A stretch of DNA of 64,000 bases from Salinicola rhizosphaerae (GCF_014652715.1 NZ_BMZI01000001.1:439918-503917), one strand, 5' to 3'; shown: positions 19,362 through 31,065, numbered from the stretch's first letter. Numbers and translations are program-made. The notes: generated by a model from the letters alone, not told the origin.

Positions 19362-20176
19362 CTGGCTGCGCCAGTAGCGGCATCAGTGGCCGGTCGAGCG
19401 ACGGCTGGATTACGGTCCAGCGCGGTGACACCTTGGGCGAGATCGCCAGTCAGGCGGATATTCCGCTACTCAGGCTGCAGCGTTTCAACCCGGGCGTAGA
19501 CTCTCGCCGGCTTGCCGTCGGTCAGCGCCTGCTGCTGCCGACCACACAAGAGCGCGCGCCCGGCGGCGGCCCCTACCGCTATCAGATTCGCCGCGGCGAC
19601 ACGCTCTACTCCATTGCGCGCTACTTCGGGACCAGCCCGACAGGCGTCGTCTCCGCCAATGCCGGCCTCGACCCCTCCGATCTGGCGATCGGCCAGCTGA
19701 TCCAGGTACCGATGGGCAGCGGCGGCAGCGGCAGCCGGACCGCCTCCAGTTCGGCGCCTGCAGCGAGTCGCGAGCTACCCGACCCCGGCCCGCTGCCTAG
19801 CTCGGCCAGTCACTGGCGCTGGCCGCTCGACAATTACAGCGTGGCTCGGCGCTTCGGCAAGGACGCCAACGGCACGCTGCAACCGATGCTGCTCGCCACC
19901 CAGTCACCGGCGACGGCCAAGGCAGCGTCGGCCGGCACCGTCCGCTTTGCCAATGGCATGCGCCAGCTCGGTCACGTGGTGATCATTCACCACGCCGACA
20001 ACATGCAGAGCGTTTACGCATTTTGCGGCCAATTGCTGGTCTCCGAGGGAGACAGCGTCGCAGAAGGGGCGCCAGTCTGTCAGATCAGTCATGCCGACAA
20101 TACCAACCGGTATCATCTGCTGTTCGACCTTCGTCATGGAGGCAAGCCTGTCGATCCCGCCCGCGTGCTACGCTAA
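19289..20176 (+). CDS. LysM/LytM lipoprotein (NlpD-like) with degenerate peptidase site
   Basis: An outer-membrane lipoprotein: signal peptide with lipobox LTGC (Cys27), two LysM peptidoglycan-binding modules (about 41-86 and 98-141), a Ser/Gly-rich linker and a C-terminal LytM (M23) domain. The zinc-ligand positions of active M23 enzymes are replaced: the first His/Asp region reads QPMLLATQ and the SAYAH position reads SVYAF, so it is probably an amidase activator like NlpD or EnvC rather than a peptidase. The start overlaps the acyltransferase gene; an ATG at 19304 also gives a complete signal peptide. Confidence 0.83.
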   Translation: MVEWTMAGKRRLALLLLLGFALFLTGCASSGISGRSSDGWITVQRGDTLGEIASQADIPLLRLQRFNPGVDSRRLAVGQRLLLPTTQERAPGGGPYRYQIRRGDTLYSIARYFGTSPTGVVSANAGLDPSDLAIGQLIQVPMGSGGSGSRTASSSAPAASRELPDPGPLPSSASHWRWPLDNYSVARRFGKDANGTLQPMLLATQSPATAKAASAGTVRFANGMRQLGHVVIIHHADNMQSVYAFCGQLLVSEGDSVAEGAPVCQISHADNTNRYHLLFDLRHGGKPVDPARVLR

Positions 20177-20308
20177 TGCCGTGTCATCGATCCGTCATGG
20201 AAACGACATTTTCGCGTCACGGCTCCGGTTCACTCTCGGCGCCAGGATCACAAGCATCGACCGACGGACCCGTTGGCAAGATCGGGCGATGCGGATGGGA
20301 GTACAACG

Positions 20309-21466
20309 ATGCGGATAGCACTGGTCAGCGAAACCTGGGCACCGGAGGTCAACGGCGTCGCCCATACCCTGCACCACCTTGCCAGTCATCTTGTCGCCAA
20401 GGGCGTGACACTGCAGTTGATCAGGCCCCGACCACGCGGCGGCGAGCGAGAAACGCTGGTCGAGCGCGATGTTCATGTTCGCAGCCTTGCGCTTCCCATC
20501 TACGCCGATGTTCATGTCGGCGTCCCCTGTCGCCGCCGGCTGCGGTCACTGTGGGAACGCGAGCGTCCCGACGCCATCTATATCGCCACGGAAGGCCCGC
20601 TGGGCTGGTCGGCACTCAACGCCGCGCGGCAGATGGCCCTCCCCGTCGTCAGTGGATTTCACACCAACTTCGATCAGTACGCGCACAACTATCACCTCGC
20701 CTGGAGCATTCCGATGGCGCGCGCGGGTCTGCGCCTTTTCCATAATCGGTGTGACGCCACGCTCGTGCCCACCGCCACCCAACGCGATGCGCTGGCAGCC
20801 CAAGGGTACGACAACGTGGCCGTACTGGCCCGAGGCGTCGATGCCGAGCGTTACACGCCAGCGCGCCGCGACAAGGCGCTGCGTGCCCGCTGGGGCGCTG
20901 GCGAGCATCAGCCGGTGGCGCTCTATGCCGGTCGCCTCGCCGCCGAGAAAAACATCGAACTGCTGGCAGAGACCATGGCCGCCATGCAGCGCGCCAATCC
21001 GGCGCTGATTCAAGTCATGGTCGGTGATGGACCGGCAAGAAAACGGCTGCAACAGCGCCTGCCGGACGCCGTCTTTACGGGTTTTCTGACCGGCGAAGCG
21101 TTGGCGCGACATTACGCCAGCGCGGACCTGTTCATCTTTCCGTCGCTGTCGGAAACCTTCGGCAATGTGGTGCCTGAAGCCATGGCCAGCGGTCTGGCCG
21201 TCGTCGCTTTCGAGCACGCCGCCGCCAAGGAGCTGATCACTGACGGTCTCGATGGGCGCCTCGTCGCACTCGACCAAAGCGAAGGGTTCGTGCAGACGGC
21301 AAGCGATCTTTGCCGTCATCCGGCGCAGATCGCTCGTCTGGGGCGTCAGGCGCGTACGCGCGCTGCCAGCCTGCGCTGGGATCGCATCGGAGACCAGTTC
21401 CTCGCCCACCTGATCCGCGTCCAGAGCCTATCCCATGCAGCCACGCACACCACGTCTCACGTTTGA
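20309..21466 (+). CDS. GT4-family glycosyltransferase
   Basis: A 385-residue GT-B retaining glycosyltransferase starting MRIALVSETWAPEVNG. The acceptor domain contains GFHTNFDQYAHNY, and the donor domain contains VALYAGRLAAEKN, and the family motif FPSLSETFGNVVPEAMASG. This arrangement is like glycolipid-forming transferases (SqdX/MgtA type), but donor and acceptor cannot be determined. GGGAG lies 8 bases before the ATG. Its end overlaps the PAP2 gene by 32 bases, so the two are translationally coupled and probably act in the same pathway. Confidence 0.87.
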   Translation: MRIALVSETWAPEVNGVAHTLHHLASHLVAKGVTLQLIRPRPRGGERETLVERDVHVRSLALPIYADVHVGVPCRRRLRSLWERERPDAIYIATEGPLGWSALNAARQMALPVVSGFHTNFDQYAHNYHLAWSIPMARAGLRLFHNRCDATLVPTATQRDALAAQGYDNVAVLARGVDAERYTPARRDKALRARWGAGEHQPVALYAGRLAAEKNIELLAETMAAMQRANPALIQVMVGDGPARKRLQQRLPDAVFTGFLTGEALARHYASADLFIFPSLSETFGNVVPEAMASGLAVVAFEHAAAKELITDGLDGRLVALDQSEGFVQTASDLCRHPAQIARLGRQARTRAASLRWDRIGDQFLAHLIRVQSLSHAATHTTSHV

Positions 21467-21983
21467 ACGCCTCGATCGGCTCGAAAGCCGGTTGAGCCAC
21501 AGACTCGCTTCGGCAGCTCATCATCTTCCTACGCAACGACTCTTCCGCTGCGTCAGCCGCCTCGGCGACTGGCCAGCCTGGGTTGGCCTTTCGCTGCTGC
21601 AGCCGCTGTTTCACGGCGCGCGCGGCTGGCTGATCGCCATCGTCTGGGGGCTCACCGCCAGCGTCGCGGCGATACTCTATCGCTTGCTCAAGACGCGGCT
21701 CTGCCGCGAGCGCCCGTACATCACCTTTTCGACGATCCGCTGCAGCATGCCGCCCGTCGATCGTTACAGCTTTCCTAGCGGGCACACCCTGCACGCGGTG
21801 ATGTTCACGCTACTGACAGCAGCGATGACTCCGGTGCTGTTGATCATCGTCTTCCCGCTGGCTTGCCTGATAGCAGCCTCCCGAGTGATTCTGGGACTCC
21901 ACTACTTGAGCGATGTCGTGGTCGGGGCGCTGATCGGTGCACTGCTTGCCTGGACAAGCCTGGCACTGACGGCTTTCATCTGA
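21435..21983 (+). CDS. PAP2-family membrane phosphatase
   Basis: A 182-residue polytopic protein with the three PAP2 motifs: KTRLCRERPYI, YSFPSGHTLHA and SRVILGLHYLSDV. The family removes phosphate from phosphatidic acid, phosphatidylglycerol phosphate or undecaprenyl pyrophosphate. The overlap with the upstream glycosyltransferase suggests a lipid or lipid-carrier substrate. It could be an undecaprenyl-pyrophosphate recycling enzyme, but the sequence does not decide this. Confidence 0.87.
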   Translation: MQPRTPRLTFERLDRLESRLSHRLASAAHHLPTQRLFRCVSRLGDWPAWVGLSLLQPLFHGARGWLIAIVWGLTASVAAILYRLLKTRLCRERPYITFSTIRCSMPPVDRYSFPSGHTLHAVMFTLLTAAMTPVLLIIVFPLACLIAASRVILGLHYLSDVVVGALIGALLAWTSLALTAFI

Positions 21984-22026
21984 TGGCGGCCACGATAAAG
22001 CGTTGGACATGAGGACGCCGTAACGA

Positions 22027-22689
22027 ATGAGTCAGCAAGGACCGGCAGATAAGGCCAGGCGCGCTACGATCCCGGCGGAAAGCGCTACGCCGTGGCAGGT
22101 CATCCACCCCGCGCCCCTGTTGGCGCTGCAGCCCGACTTCCTCACCGCTGCCGAGGCGGACAGCGTCCTGCATCGTCTCGATCAGGAGATCGACTGGCAC
22201 TCGCCGACGATCCAGATCTACGGTCGTCAGCACAAGATTCCTCGCGCTCAGTGCTGGATGGGGGATGACGGCCTGGCCTACCGCTATTCAGGCCACTCGA
22301 TGTACGCCACGCCATGGCACCCCGGCGTCGAGGCATTGCGCGACCGGGTCATTCACGCGCTCGATCATGCCAACCTGCCGTTCAGCCGGTTCAACAGCGT
22401 ATTGCTGAATCGTTATCGCGGCGGCGAAGAGCGGATGGGCTGGCACAGCGACGACGAAGTCGAGCTCGGTCATGCTCCGATCGTCGCCGCCCTGTCGCTC
22501 GGCAGCGAAAGACCCTTGAGGTTTCGAGACCGGCAACGACAGGCATTCAACGTCTGGTTACCGCATGGCAGTCTGCTGTTGATGGGCCCCGGCGCTCAAT
22601 CCTGCTGGCAGCACGCGCTGGCGCCGCGCAAGATCGCCGGGACTCGGATTAGCCTGACGTTTCGCCGTATCGTCTCTGACGCCGCCTGA
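22027..22689 (+). CDS. AlkB-like 2-oxoglutarate/Fe(II) dioxygenase
   Basis: A 220-residue dioxygenase with Fe ligands His140 and Asp142 (GWHSDDE) and His196 (CWQHALAP), and the 2OG-binding arginine region RKIAGTRISLTFR. NRYRGGEERMGWHSDDE and LSLGSERPLRF are close to the ALKBH2/ALKBH3-type, DNA-repair branch rather than to E. coli AlkB proper. It would oxidatively remove N-alkyl groups from bases. It follows the PAP2 gene by 43 bases, the last gene of the plus-strand run. Confidence 0.88.
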   Translation: MSQQGPADKARRATIPAESATPWQVIHPAPLLALQPDFLTAAEADSVLHRLDQEIDWHSPTIQIYGRQHKIPRAQCWMGDDGLAYRYSGHSMYATPWHPGVEALRDRVIHALDHANLPFSRFNSVLLNRYRGGEERMGWHSDDEVELGHAPIVAALSLGSERPLRFRDRQRQAFNVWLPHGSLLLMGPGAQSCWQHALAPRKIAGTRISLTFRRIVSDAA

Positions 22690-22784
22690 CAGCCTGAAGC
22701 GCCGGACGGCGCCCGAGTTCGGCAGCTGCTGGCGCCACTTCCCTATTAACGGTCAAAGAAGTGTTTTTACTTCAGCGAGCGGTC

Positions 22785-22802
22785 ACAAGATAACGGTATA
22801 AA
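22785..22802. repeat. Intergenic 18-bp motif, copy 2
   Basis: Exact second copy of ACAAGATAACGGTATAAA (first at 4826-4843, same strand). This copy lies in the convergent gap between the AlkB-like gene and gcvT, 34 bases beyond the gcvT stop, so it is unlikely to be a promoter for either neighbour. Confidence 0.6.
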
Positions 22803-22835
22803 TTAACGCCCGTCTCGCCCGAGTCATGAGCCTCG

Positions 22836-23948
22836 TTAGCCGCGGTAGTAGCGCGCCTCGACGAACGGCATCGCACTGACCGTCATCGGTAGTTTCTTGC
22901 CACGAACGTCGGCGTAGAGCGTCGTACCCTTTTCGGCATGCTCGACCGATACGTATGCCATGGCGATCGGCGCGCCGAGGCTGGGGCCGAAACTGCCGGA
23001 GGTCACCACGCCAATCTCGCGATCATCCGCGCCGAACAGTCTGGCGCCCTCGCGGACCGGTGCGCGCCCCTCGCTTATCAGCCCGACCCGGCGACGACGA
23101 TGGTCCTTGGCCTGCATTTGATGCAGGACAATGTCGGCGCCCGGAAATCCCGCTTCTCGCTCGCCACCGAGACGGCGTGATTTGCCCACTGCCCAGGAGA
23201 GACTGGCTTCGACCGGTGTCGTCGTCTCGTCGAGATCGTGGCCATACAGGCAAAGCCCCGCCTCCAACCGCAACGAGTCGCGAGCACCGAGACCGATCGG
23301 CTCGACCTCGGGCTGATCGAGAAACCAGCGCGCCAGGCGTTCGGTGTCCGCCGCGGGAACGGATATCTCGAAACCATCTTCGCCGGTGTAGCCACTGCGG
23401 CTGACCCAGATCTCCCCATCGAGCGCGTCGAAACGGGCATGCTGCATGAACCGAAGTTCGCAGGCTGCCGGGCAGAGCCGCCGCATGACCTCACTCGCCT
23501 GGGGCCCTTGCAGCGCGAGCAGCCCCCGATCGAGAATCTCGACCTCATGCTCGAACCCTAACCCGGTGCGCATCAGCGCGACATCCTGATCCTTGCAAGC
23601 GGCATTGACGACGACATAAAGCGAGTCGCCGTGGTTGACGATCATCAGATCGTCGAGAATACCGCCCTCGCTATTGGTGAAAAGCGCATAGCGTTGCCCC
23701 CCTTCCGGCAGGCCGACGACATCGGCCGTTACCAGGGTCTCCATCGCGGCGGCTGGCGAGGGCCCGGTCACTCTCACCTGGCCCATGTGAGAGACATCGA
23801 AAAGTCCGCAGGCTTGCCGCGTGTGTTCGTGCTCTTTCTTGACACCGAGTGGATACTGCACCGGCATGCTGTAACCAGCGAAAGGCACCATCTTGCCGCC
23901 AAGAGAGTGATGAAGCGCGAACAGCGGGGTCTGATAGAGCTCGGACAT
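22836..23948 (-). CDS. gcvT: Aminomethyltransferase (glycine cleavage T protein)
   Basis: Transfers the one-carbon unit from the aminomethyl-lipoyl arm of GcvH to tetrahydrofolate, releasing ammonia. The 370-residue sequence starts TPLFALHHSLGGKMVPFAGYSMPVQY-like (N-terminal block) and has LFDVSHMGQV, RSGYTGEDGFEI and the C-terminal TSGSFGPSLGAPIAMAYV. GGAG lies 7 bases before the ATG. It is divergent from gcvHP, with shared control likely through the palindromes in the 568-base intergenic region. Confidence 0.96.
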   Translation of the reverse strand: MSELYQTPLFALHHSLGGKMVPFAGYSMPVQYPLGVKKEHEHTRQACGLFDVSHMGQVRVTGPSPAAAMETLVTADVVGLPEGGQRYALFTNSEGGILDDLMIVNHGDSLYVVVNAACKDQDVALMRTGLGFEHEVEILDRGLLALQGPQASEVMRRLCPAACELRFMQHARFDALDGEIWVSRSGYTGEDGFEISVPAADTERLARWFLDQPEVEPIGLGARDSLRLEAGLCLYGHDLDETTTPVEASLSWAVGKSRRLGGEREAGFPGADIVLHQMQAKDHRRRRVGLISEGRAPVREGARLFGADDREIGVVTSGSFGPSLGAPIAMAYVSVEHAEKGTTLYADVRGKKLPMTVSAMPFVEARYYRG

Positions 23949-24181
23949 GGTGGGTCTCCGGGTCGATGGTTGATTTGAAAATTACGCGCCTCTGCCGTCG
24001 CCTTCCAGCGCTTCACCTGGCAAGACCGCGCTGCCGGCCAAATGATCTCGCATCAGTTTGAATACTCCCGGCGAGAGCAGCGCCAGCGTGATCAGGTCGG
24101 GGGTCGTCATCATCGCATTGAAGGTATCCGCTACCCGCCCGATGAAGTCCAGCGAACGCCACCTTAGCCCACGGTCACCGT

Positions 24182-24221
24182 GTTTCCAATAGGAACTAGT
24201 TTCCGATAAGAAACTCGTTTC
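24182..24221. promoter_or_regulatory. Putative operator cluster between gcvT and gcvH (gcvT side)
   Basis: Within an otherwise gene-free 568-base gap (23949-24516), this AT-rich stretch holds repeated GTTTC/GAAAC half-sites: GTTTCCAATAGGAAC (24182-24196), GTTTCCGATAAGAAAC (24199-24214), and AGAAACTCGTTTCC overlapping its end (24209-24222). The same pattern recurs just before gcvH. The layout suits a dimeric regulator acting on both divergent units. The rest of the gap has no feature I can support. Confidence 0.6.
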
Positions 24222-24489
24222 CAGATACGCAGTCCCTCGCCACCAAGACCCTCGCGGTGATTGGCGGTGATGCTCGTCCAAGCCGTCAGAACGGCCATGT
24301 CCACTGCCGAGTACCGCTACCCATCGCTCGCGGAGCCCTTAATCGCAACGAGATTGGCCTGGACACTGGACGCCCGCAAGATATCGGATCAACCTAGAAG
24401 CGGTGAACGCACGCTACGCGAACCTGACTCGCGTCAGCTATGCCAATCAGCGACGCATTCGTGCATAATGCGCACCAAAATCCCCATAC

Positions 24490-24513
24490 AGAAACCCGTT
24501 TCGTATAGGAAAC
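24490..24513. promoter_or_regulatory. Putative operator immediately before gcvH
   Basis: AGAAACCCGTTTC (24490-24502) overlaps the palindrome GTTTCGTATAGGAAAC (24498-24513), which ends 3 bases before the gcvH ATG and includes its ribosome site (AGGAAA). It shares the AGAAACYCGTTTC core and the GTTTC-N6-GAAAC palindrome with the cluster at 24182-24222. A regulator bound here could block translation initiation or transcription. Confidence 0.6.
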
Positions 24514-24516
24514 AGC

Positions 24517-24918
24517 ATGAGCGACATCCCCAGCAATCTGCTCTACACCGATAGCCATGAATGGGTCCAGGATAATGGCGACGGTACGGTGACCGTCGGC
24601 ATTACCGACCACGCCCAGGAAGCGCTTGGCGACGTCGTCTTCGTGGAACTGCCCGAAGCCGGACGCGAGCTGGACGCCGGCGACGAGTTCGGCGTGATCG
24701 AATCCGTCAAGGCGGCATCGGATCTCTATGCGCCTTTGGCGGGCGAGATCGTCGAAGTCAATGAGGCTCTGGAAGACAGTCCCGAAACCGTCAACGACTC
24801 GCCGTACGGTGATGGCTGGATTCTGAAGCTCCAGCTTGCCGATCAGGGTGACCTGGAATCGCTGATGTCGGCCGACGCCTACAAGGAGCTGGTTGCCGCG
24901 GAAACGTCGGACGACTGA
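24517..24918 (+). CDS. gcvH: Glycine cleavage system H protein
   Basis: Lipoyl carrier of the glycine cleavage system, 133 residues. The lipoylation lysine is Lys65 in [12 protein letters not shown], and the N-terminus LYTDSHEWV is standard. It shuttles the aminomethyl group from GcvP to GcvT. AGGAAA is 6 bases upstream of the ATG. gcvP follows after 89 bases on the same strand. Confidence 0.97.
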   Translation: MSDIPSNLLYTDSHEWVQDNGDGTVTVGITDHAQEALGDVVFVELPEAGRELDAGDEFGVIESVKAASDLYAPLAGEIVEVNEALEDSPETVNDSPYGDGWILKLQLADQGDLESLMSADAYKELVAAETSDD

Positions 24919-25007
24919 CACGACGCTCGTCGAATGATCGACTCGGCCGCCGGGCACGAAGCGCTCGGTGGCCCGCTCCCTTTTTTGCCAACCCCGCTGG
25001 ATACCTT

Positions 25008-27905
<2,898 letters not shown>

Positions 27906-27952
27906 AGGCTTATCCCTGCAGAGACGCTTGAAGGGTTCATCCCTGCCGAGAC

Positions 27953-27983
27953 GACAACGGCCGCTCCTGGAGCGGCCGTTGTC
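27953..27983. terminator. Hairpin terminator after gcvP
   Basis: A near-perfect inverted repeat with up to 14-bp arms (GACAACGGCCGCTCC and its complement) and a minimal loop, located between the convergent gcvP and LysR genes. There is no long T run, so it may act as a bidirectional or Rho-assisted terminator. Confidence 0.7.
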
Positions 27984-28106
27984 ATTCACGGTAGGGACGA
28001 AACATGGCTCCAGCCTCTTTCGGGTTTCGAGCACCTCGCTTGTTCGAACACCTCGCCAGTTTCGAACGCTTAGCCGGCTTCGAACGCCGACCACGCGCGC
28101 GAGGCG

Positions 28107-29027
28107 TCAGGCCGAATCCATCGAAGGCAGTTCGCTGTAGCCGTAAAGGGCGTTGAGTCGCTGCTGTCGAAAGGACTCCAGCAACTGTCGGTAACGCTTG
28201 GGAAGCTCGACGTCGGTTCGCGAGACCAGGTGAAGCGTCTCGTGAACGGGTTGGGTCAGCGGCAACTCCTTGACCTGACGTTGCCACGGCGATGTCTCGA
28301 GCACCGGACGCGAGACCACGGTGAAGCCCAGTCCGCGCGCCACGGCGTCGAGCACCTGCCCCACTTCGTTGGTGAATCCCTGTCTCGGGAAGTGGCTCAT
28401 GCTGCGGAACTCACTCCCGAAATTGCTTCTCAGCACCAGACTGGCATTGGTATTGCCATCGGTGTAATTGACGAAACCGAGCGCGACCAGCTCCCCGAAC
28501 GTGGTACCGGTAAAATCAGCGGGCACGACTAGAACGAGCGGCTCCTGATGCCACGCTTCGTAGCTGAGATCCGGGTGCTTGCTGACGTCGGTGACGATCC
28601 CGACGTCGTAGCGCCCGGCGACTACGTCCTGGGCAATCTCCTGGTTGAACGCAAAACTGTAGTTGACCGTCAGGCCAGGATGCATCTGCTGGTAGCCCAG
28701 CAGAAAGGGGTAAAACATCAAGCCGACGCTGCCGGGCGACGCGATCCGGCACTCCCCGCTGTCCGGGGAGTCGTCATCGAGGGAGTGTCGAAAGTGCTCA
28801 TGCTCGGCGAAAAGCTTGACGGCGTAGTCGTAGGCGCGCCGGCCCGCGTCGGTCAGCGAGAAACGTCGCCCGTGACGATTGAGCAGCGAGCGCCCGAGAT
28901 ACTCCTCGAGCTTGCGCACGTGCTGACTGACGCCGGGCTGGGTCATGTCCAGCTTACGCGCCGTCTGCGTGAAGCTGCCCGTCTCGACGAGCATCATGTA
29001 GGTTCTGAAATACTGGGCGTTGAACAT
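28107..29027 (-). CDS. LysR-family transcriptional regulator
   Basis: A 306-residue LysR regulator: HTH SFTQTARKLDMTQPGVSQHVRKLE near the N-terminus (TQTARKLDMTQPGVSQHV), then an effector domain with SPGSVGLMFYPFLLGYQQ and YDVGIVTDVSKHPDL. The effector is unknown. The ATG at 29027 (MFNAQYFRTYMML) gives the usual short lead-in to the HTH; a GTG at 29042 would add five residues. It is divergent from yfcL and convergent with gcvP, so it is not obviously the glycine-system regulator. Confidence 0.85.
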   Translation of the reverse strand: MFNAQYFRTYMMLVETGSFTQTARKLDMTQPGVSQHVRKLEEYLGRSLLNRHGRRFSLTDAGRRAYDYAVKLFAEHEHFRHSLDDDSPDSGECRIASPGSVGLMFYPFLLGYQQMHPGLTVNYSFAFNQEIAQDVVAGRYDVGIVTDVSKHPDLSYEAWHQEPLVLVVPADFTGTTFGELVALGFVNYTDGNTNASLVLRSNFGSEFRSMSHFPRQGFTNEVGQVLDAVARGLGFTVVSRPVLETSPWQRQVKELPLTQPVHETLHLVSRTDVELPKRYRQLLESFRQQRLNALYGYSELPSMDSA

Positions 29028-29233
29028 GGAAACGCGGGTCACTCACGCTTTACGGCAATCAAGACGGATCACGCCAGCGCCGGGAACGGGCTGCACGATA
29101 ACGCCTCATTGTGGCCTTAGGGATCTCGAATCATAACAATTTATGTTCCCGCGCGCACGGCGTTACGCCGCCTGCGGTGGGTATCCGGCCCGTGTTAGGA
29201 TGACGGCGCTCTTCACCAGGATTGAAACGCGTT

Positions 29234-29515
29234 ATGACAGACCTTTTCGCCCAGCGTGCCCAGGCGGTCCAGGAAACGCTTCTCACGATGGAACAGAACG
29301 CCGAGGAAGACGAGCTCTTCGCGCTCGGCTACATGATCCCGCAGATCGGCCTCGTGCAGGAGATGGCCGATTACGACCCCGCCGAGGTCGACGCCGAGGA
29401 CTTCGACGCCACCTACTGGGAATGGCTCGAAGGCACCTTCGCCCAGGACAGCATGAGCGAGGGCGATCGTGAACAGATCGCCGCGCTATGGCGGCGAGCG
29501 ACCGCAGCCGCGTGA
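29234..29515 (+). CDS. yfcL: YfcL family protein
   Basis: A 93-residue acidic cytoplasmic protein: MTDLFAQRAQAVQETLL, DELFALGYMIPQIGLVQEM and a C-terminal DREQIAALWRR. The DELFA-GYLR/MIP block matches E. coli YfcL, whose function is unknown. The ATG at 29234 is used; a TTG at 29222 is possible, with AGGA upstream of it. The next gene, ppnN, begins 46 bases later on the same strand. Confidence 0.75.
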   Translation: MTDLFAQRAQAVQETLLTMEQNAEEDELFALGYMIPQIGLVQEMADYDPAEVDAEDFDATYWEWLEGTFAQDSMSEGDREQIAALWRRATAAA

Positions 29516-29561
29516 CCTGCCCCCTCTTCGATTTTTATCCGTCTGCATGAGGAAGCCGTCA

Positions 29562-30926
29562 ATGCCCGAGACGTTATCCACCATCGTCTCCCCCGAGGGG
29601 AGTCTCGAAGTCCTCTCGCAGTCCGAGGTGAATCGCCTGCGCGATACTTCGGTCAGCGGTCTGCACGATCTCGTGCGCCGCTGTGCACTCGCGATTCTCA
29701 ACTGCGACACCCCGACCGATGATGGCCTGGCGGTAATGGAGACGTACCGAGACTTCGATATCGAGGTCCTTCAACAGGATCGCGGCATCCGGCTCAAGCT
29801 GACTCACGCACCCGCCTGCGCCTTCGTCGACGGCCGCATGATTCGCGGGGTGCGCGAGCAGCTCTCCGCCGTGCTGCGGGATATCGTCTACGTCTACAAC
29901 GAAATCCAGAACAATCCCAAGTTCGATCTCGACACCAACGAAGGCGCGACCAACGCCGTCTTCCATATTCTGCGCAATGCCAGCGCGCTGCGGACCGCGC
30001 ACGAGCCCAGCATGGTCGTGTGCTGGGGTGGTCACTCGATCAGCCGGGAAGAGTACGACTACACCAAGGGCGTCGGCTATCACATGGGGCTGCGCGGACT
30101 GGACATCTGTACCGGGTGCGGCCCGGGCGCCATGAAGGGGCCGATGAAGGGCGCCAACCTGGCACACGCCAAGCAGCGCCGCCGCGGCAATCGTTACCTC
30201 GGCATTTCCGAGCCAGGGATCATCGCCGCCGAATCGCCCAATCCAATCGTCAACGAACTGGTGATCATGCCGGACATCGAGAAGCGCCTCGAGGCGTTCG
30301 TTCGTGTCGGTCATGGCATCGTGGTCTTCCCCGGTGGCGTCGGTACCGCCGAAGAGATCCTGTATCTGCTCGGCATTCTGATGCATCCGGACAACTGCGA
30401 CGTGCCGTTCCCGGTCATCTTCACCGGCCCGGAGAGCGCTCGAGACTACTTCCAGCGCATCGACGAGTTTCTTTGCTACACGCTCGGTGAAGCGGTACGC
30501 CGCCACTACCGCATCGTGATCGACGATCCGGTCAGCGTGGCGCGACTGATGCGGGACGGCATTGGCGAAGTCGCAGCGTTCCGCCGGGAGCAGAACGACG
30601 CTTTCTACTTCAACTGGCGTCTCAACATCGAGCGAGGCTTCCAGCAACCGTTCGAGCCTACCCACGAGGCCATGGCCGCGCTCGCGCTTCACCATGACCA
30701 GCCGAACCACGAACTCGCCGCCAATCTGCGCCGCGCGTTCTCCGGCATCGTCGCCGGCAACGTCAAGGAGCCGGGCGTTCGCGCGATTGCCGCCAAGGGA
30801 CCGTTTCGGCTCAACGCCGAACCCGAACTGATGGCGCGCCTGGATGCGCTGCTGACCTCTTTCGTGGCTCAAGGTCGAATGAAACTTCCGGGCAGCGACT
30901 ATGTGCCATGCTACACCCTGGCCTGA
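29562..30926 (+). CDS. ppnN: Nucleotide 5'-monophosphate nucleosidase (LOG/YgdH family)
   Basis: Cleaves pyrimidine and purine nucleoside monophosphates to ribose 5-phosphate and free base; in E. coli PpnN is stimulated by (p)ppGpp. The 454-residue length equals the E. coli protein. Visible signatures are WGGHSISREEY, CTGCGPGAMKGPMKGA, PDIEKRLEAFVR, PGGVGTAEE (LOG catalytic motif), and AFSGIVAGNVKEPG. GAGGAAG lies 7 bases before the ATG at 29562. The frame is open farther upstream, overlapping yfcL, but without homology. Confidence 0.95.
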   Translation: MPETLSTIVSPEGSLEVLSQSEVNRLRDTSVSGLHDLVRRCALAILNCDTPTDDGLAVMETYRDFDIEVLQQDRGIRLKLTHAPACAFVDGRMIRGVREQLSAVLRDIVYVYNEIQNNPKFDLDTNEGATNAVFHILRNASALRTAHEPSMVVCWGGHSISREEYDYTKGVGYHMGLRGLDICTGCGPGAMKGPMKGANLAHAKQRRRGNRYLGISEPGIIAAESPNPIVNELVIMPDIEKRLEAFVRVGHGIVVFPGGVGTAEEILYLLGILMHPDNCDVPFPVIFTGPESARDYFQRIDEFLCYTLGEAVRRHYRIVIDDPVSVARLMRDGIGEVAAFRREQNDAFYFNWRLNIERGFQQPFEPTHEAMAALALHHDQPNHELAANLRRAFSGIVAGNVKEPGVRAIAAKGPFRLNAEPELMARLDALLTSFVAQGRMKLPGSDYVPCYTLA

Positions 30927-30980
30927 CCTATCCGCCGGGAGTGAAACCAGAGGGAGTGAAGCCCAAGGGTATGAAGTAAA

Positions 30981-31011
30981 GACAGCGGCGAGTCATGAGC
31001 TCGCCGCTGTC
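30981..31011. terminator. Hairpin terminator between ppnN and the mioC operon
   Basis: 12-bp perfect arms (GACAGCGGCGAG and complement) with a 7-base loop in the convergent gap. On the minus strand it is followed by TTTACTT, so it best serves the mioC operon, and it probably also stops ppnN transcripts. Confidence 0.75.
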
Positions 31012-31065
31012 GTCTCGATTCACGGTGCCAGTCCGCCCTGCCCGATCAGTCAAGTCAGGCCCGGA

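Noticed and set aside
23982..24113. 43-codon minus-strand ORF (MMTTPDLITLALLS...) between the operators and gcvT
   Set aside because: Codon use looks coding-like, but there is no ribosome site, no family match, and a longer version would run through the operator palindromes. Left as undecided rather than called.
23949..24516. Glycine riboswitch in the gcvT-gcvH gap
   Set aside because: No paired aptamer cores or linking terminators could be recognised; palindromic protein-type sites explain the conserved-looking part better.
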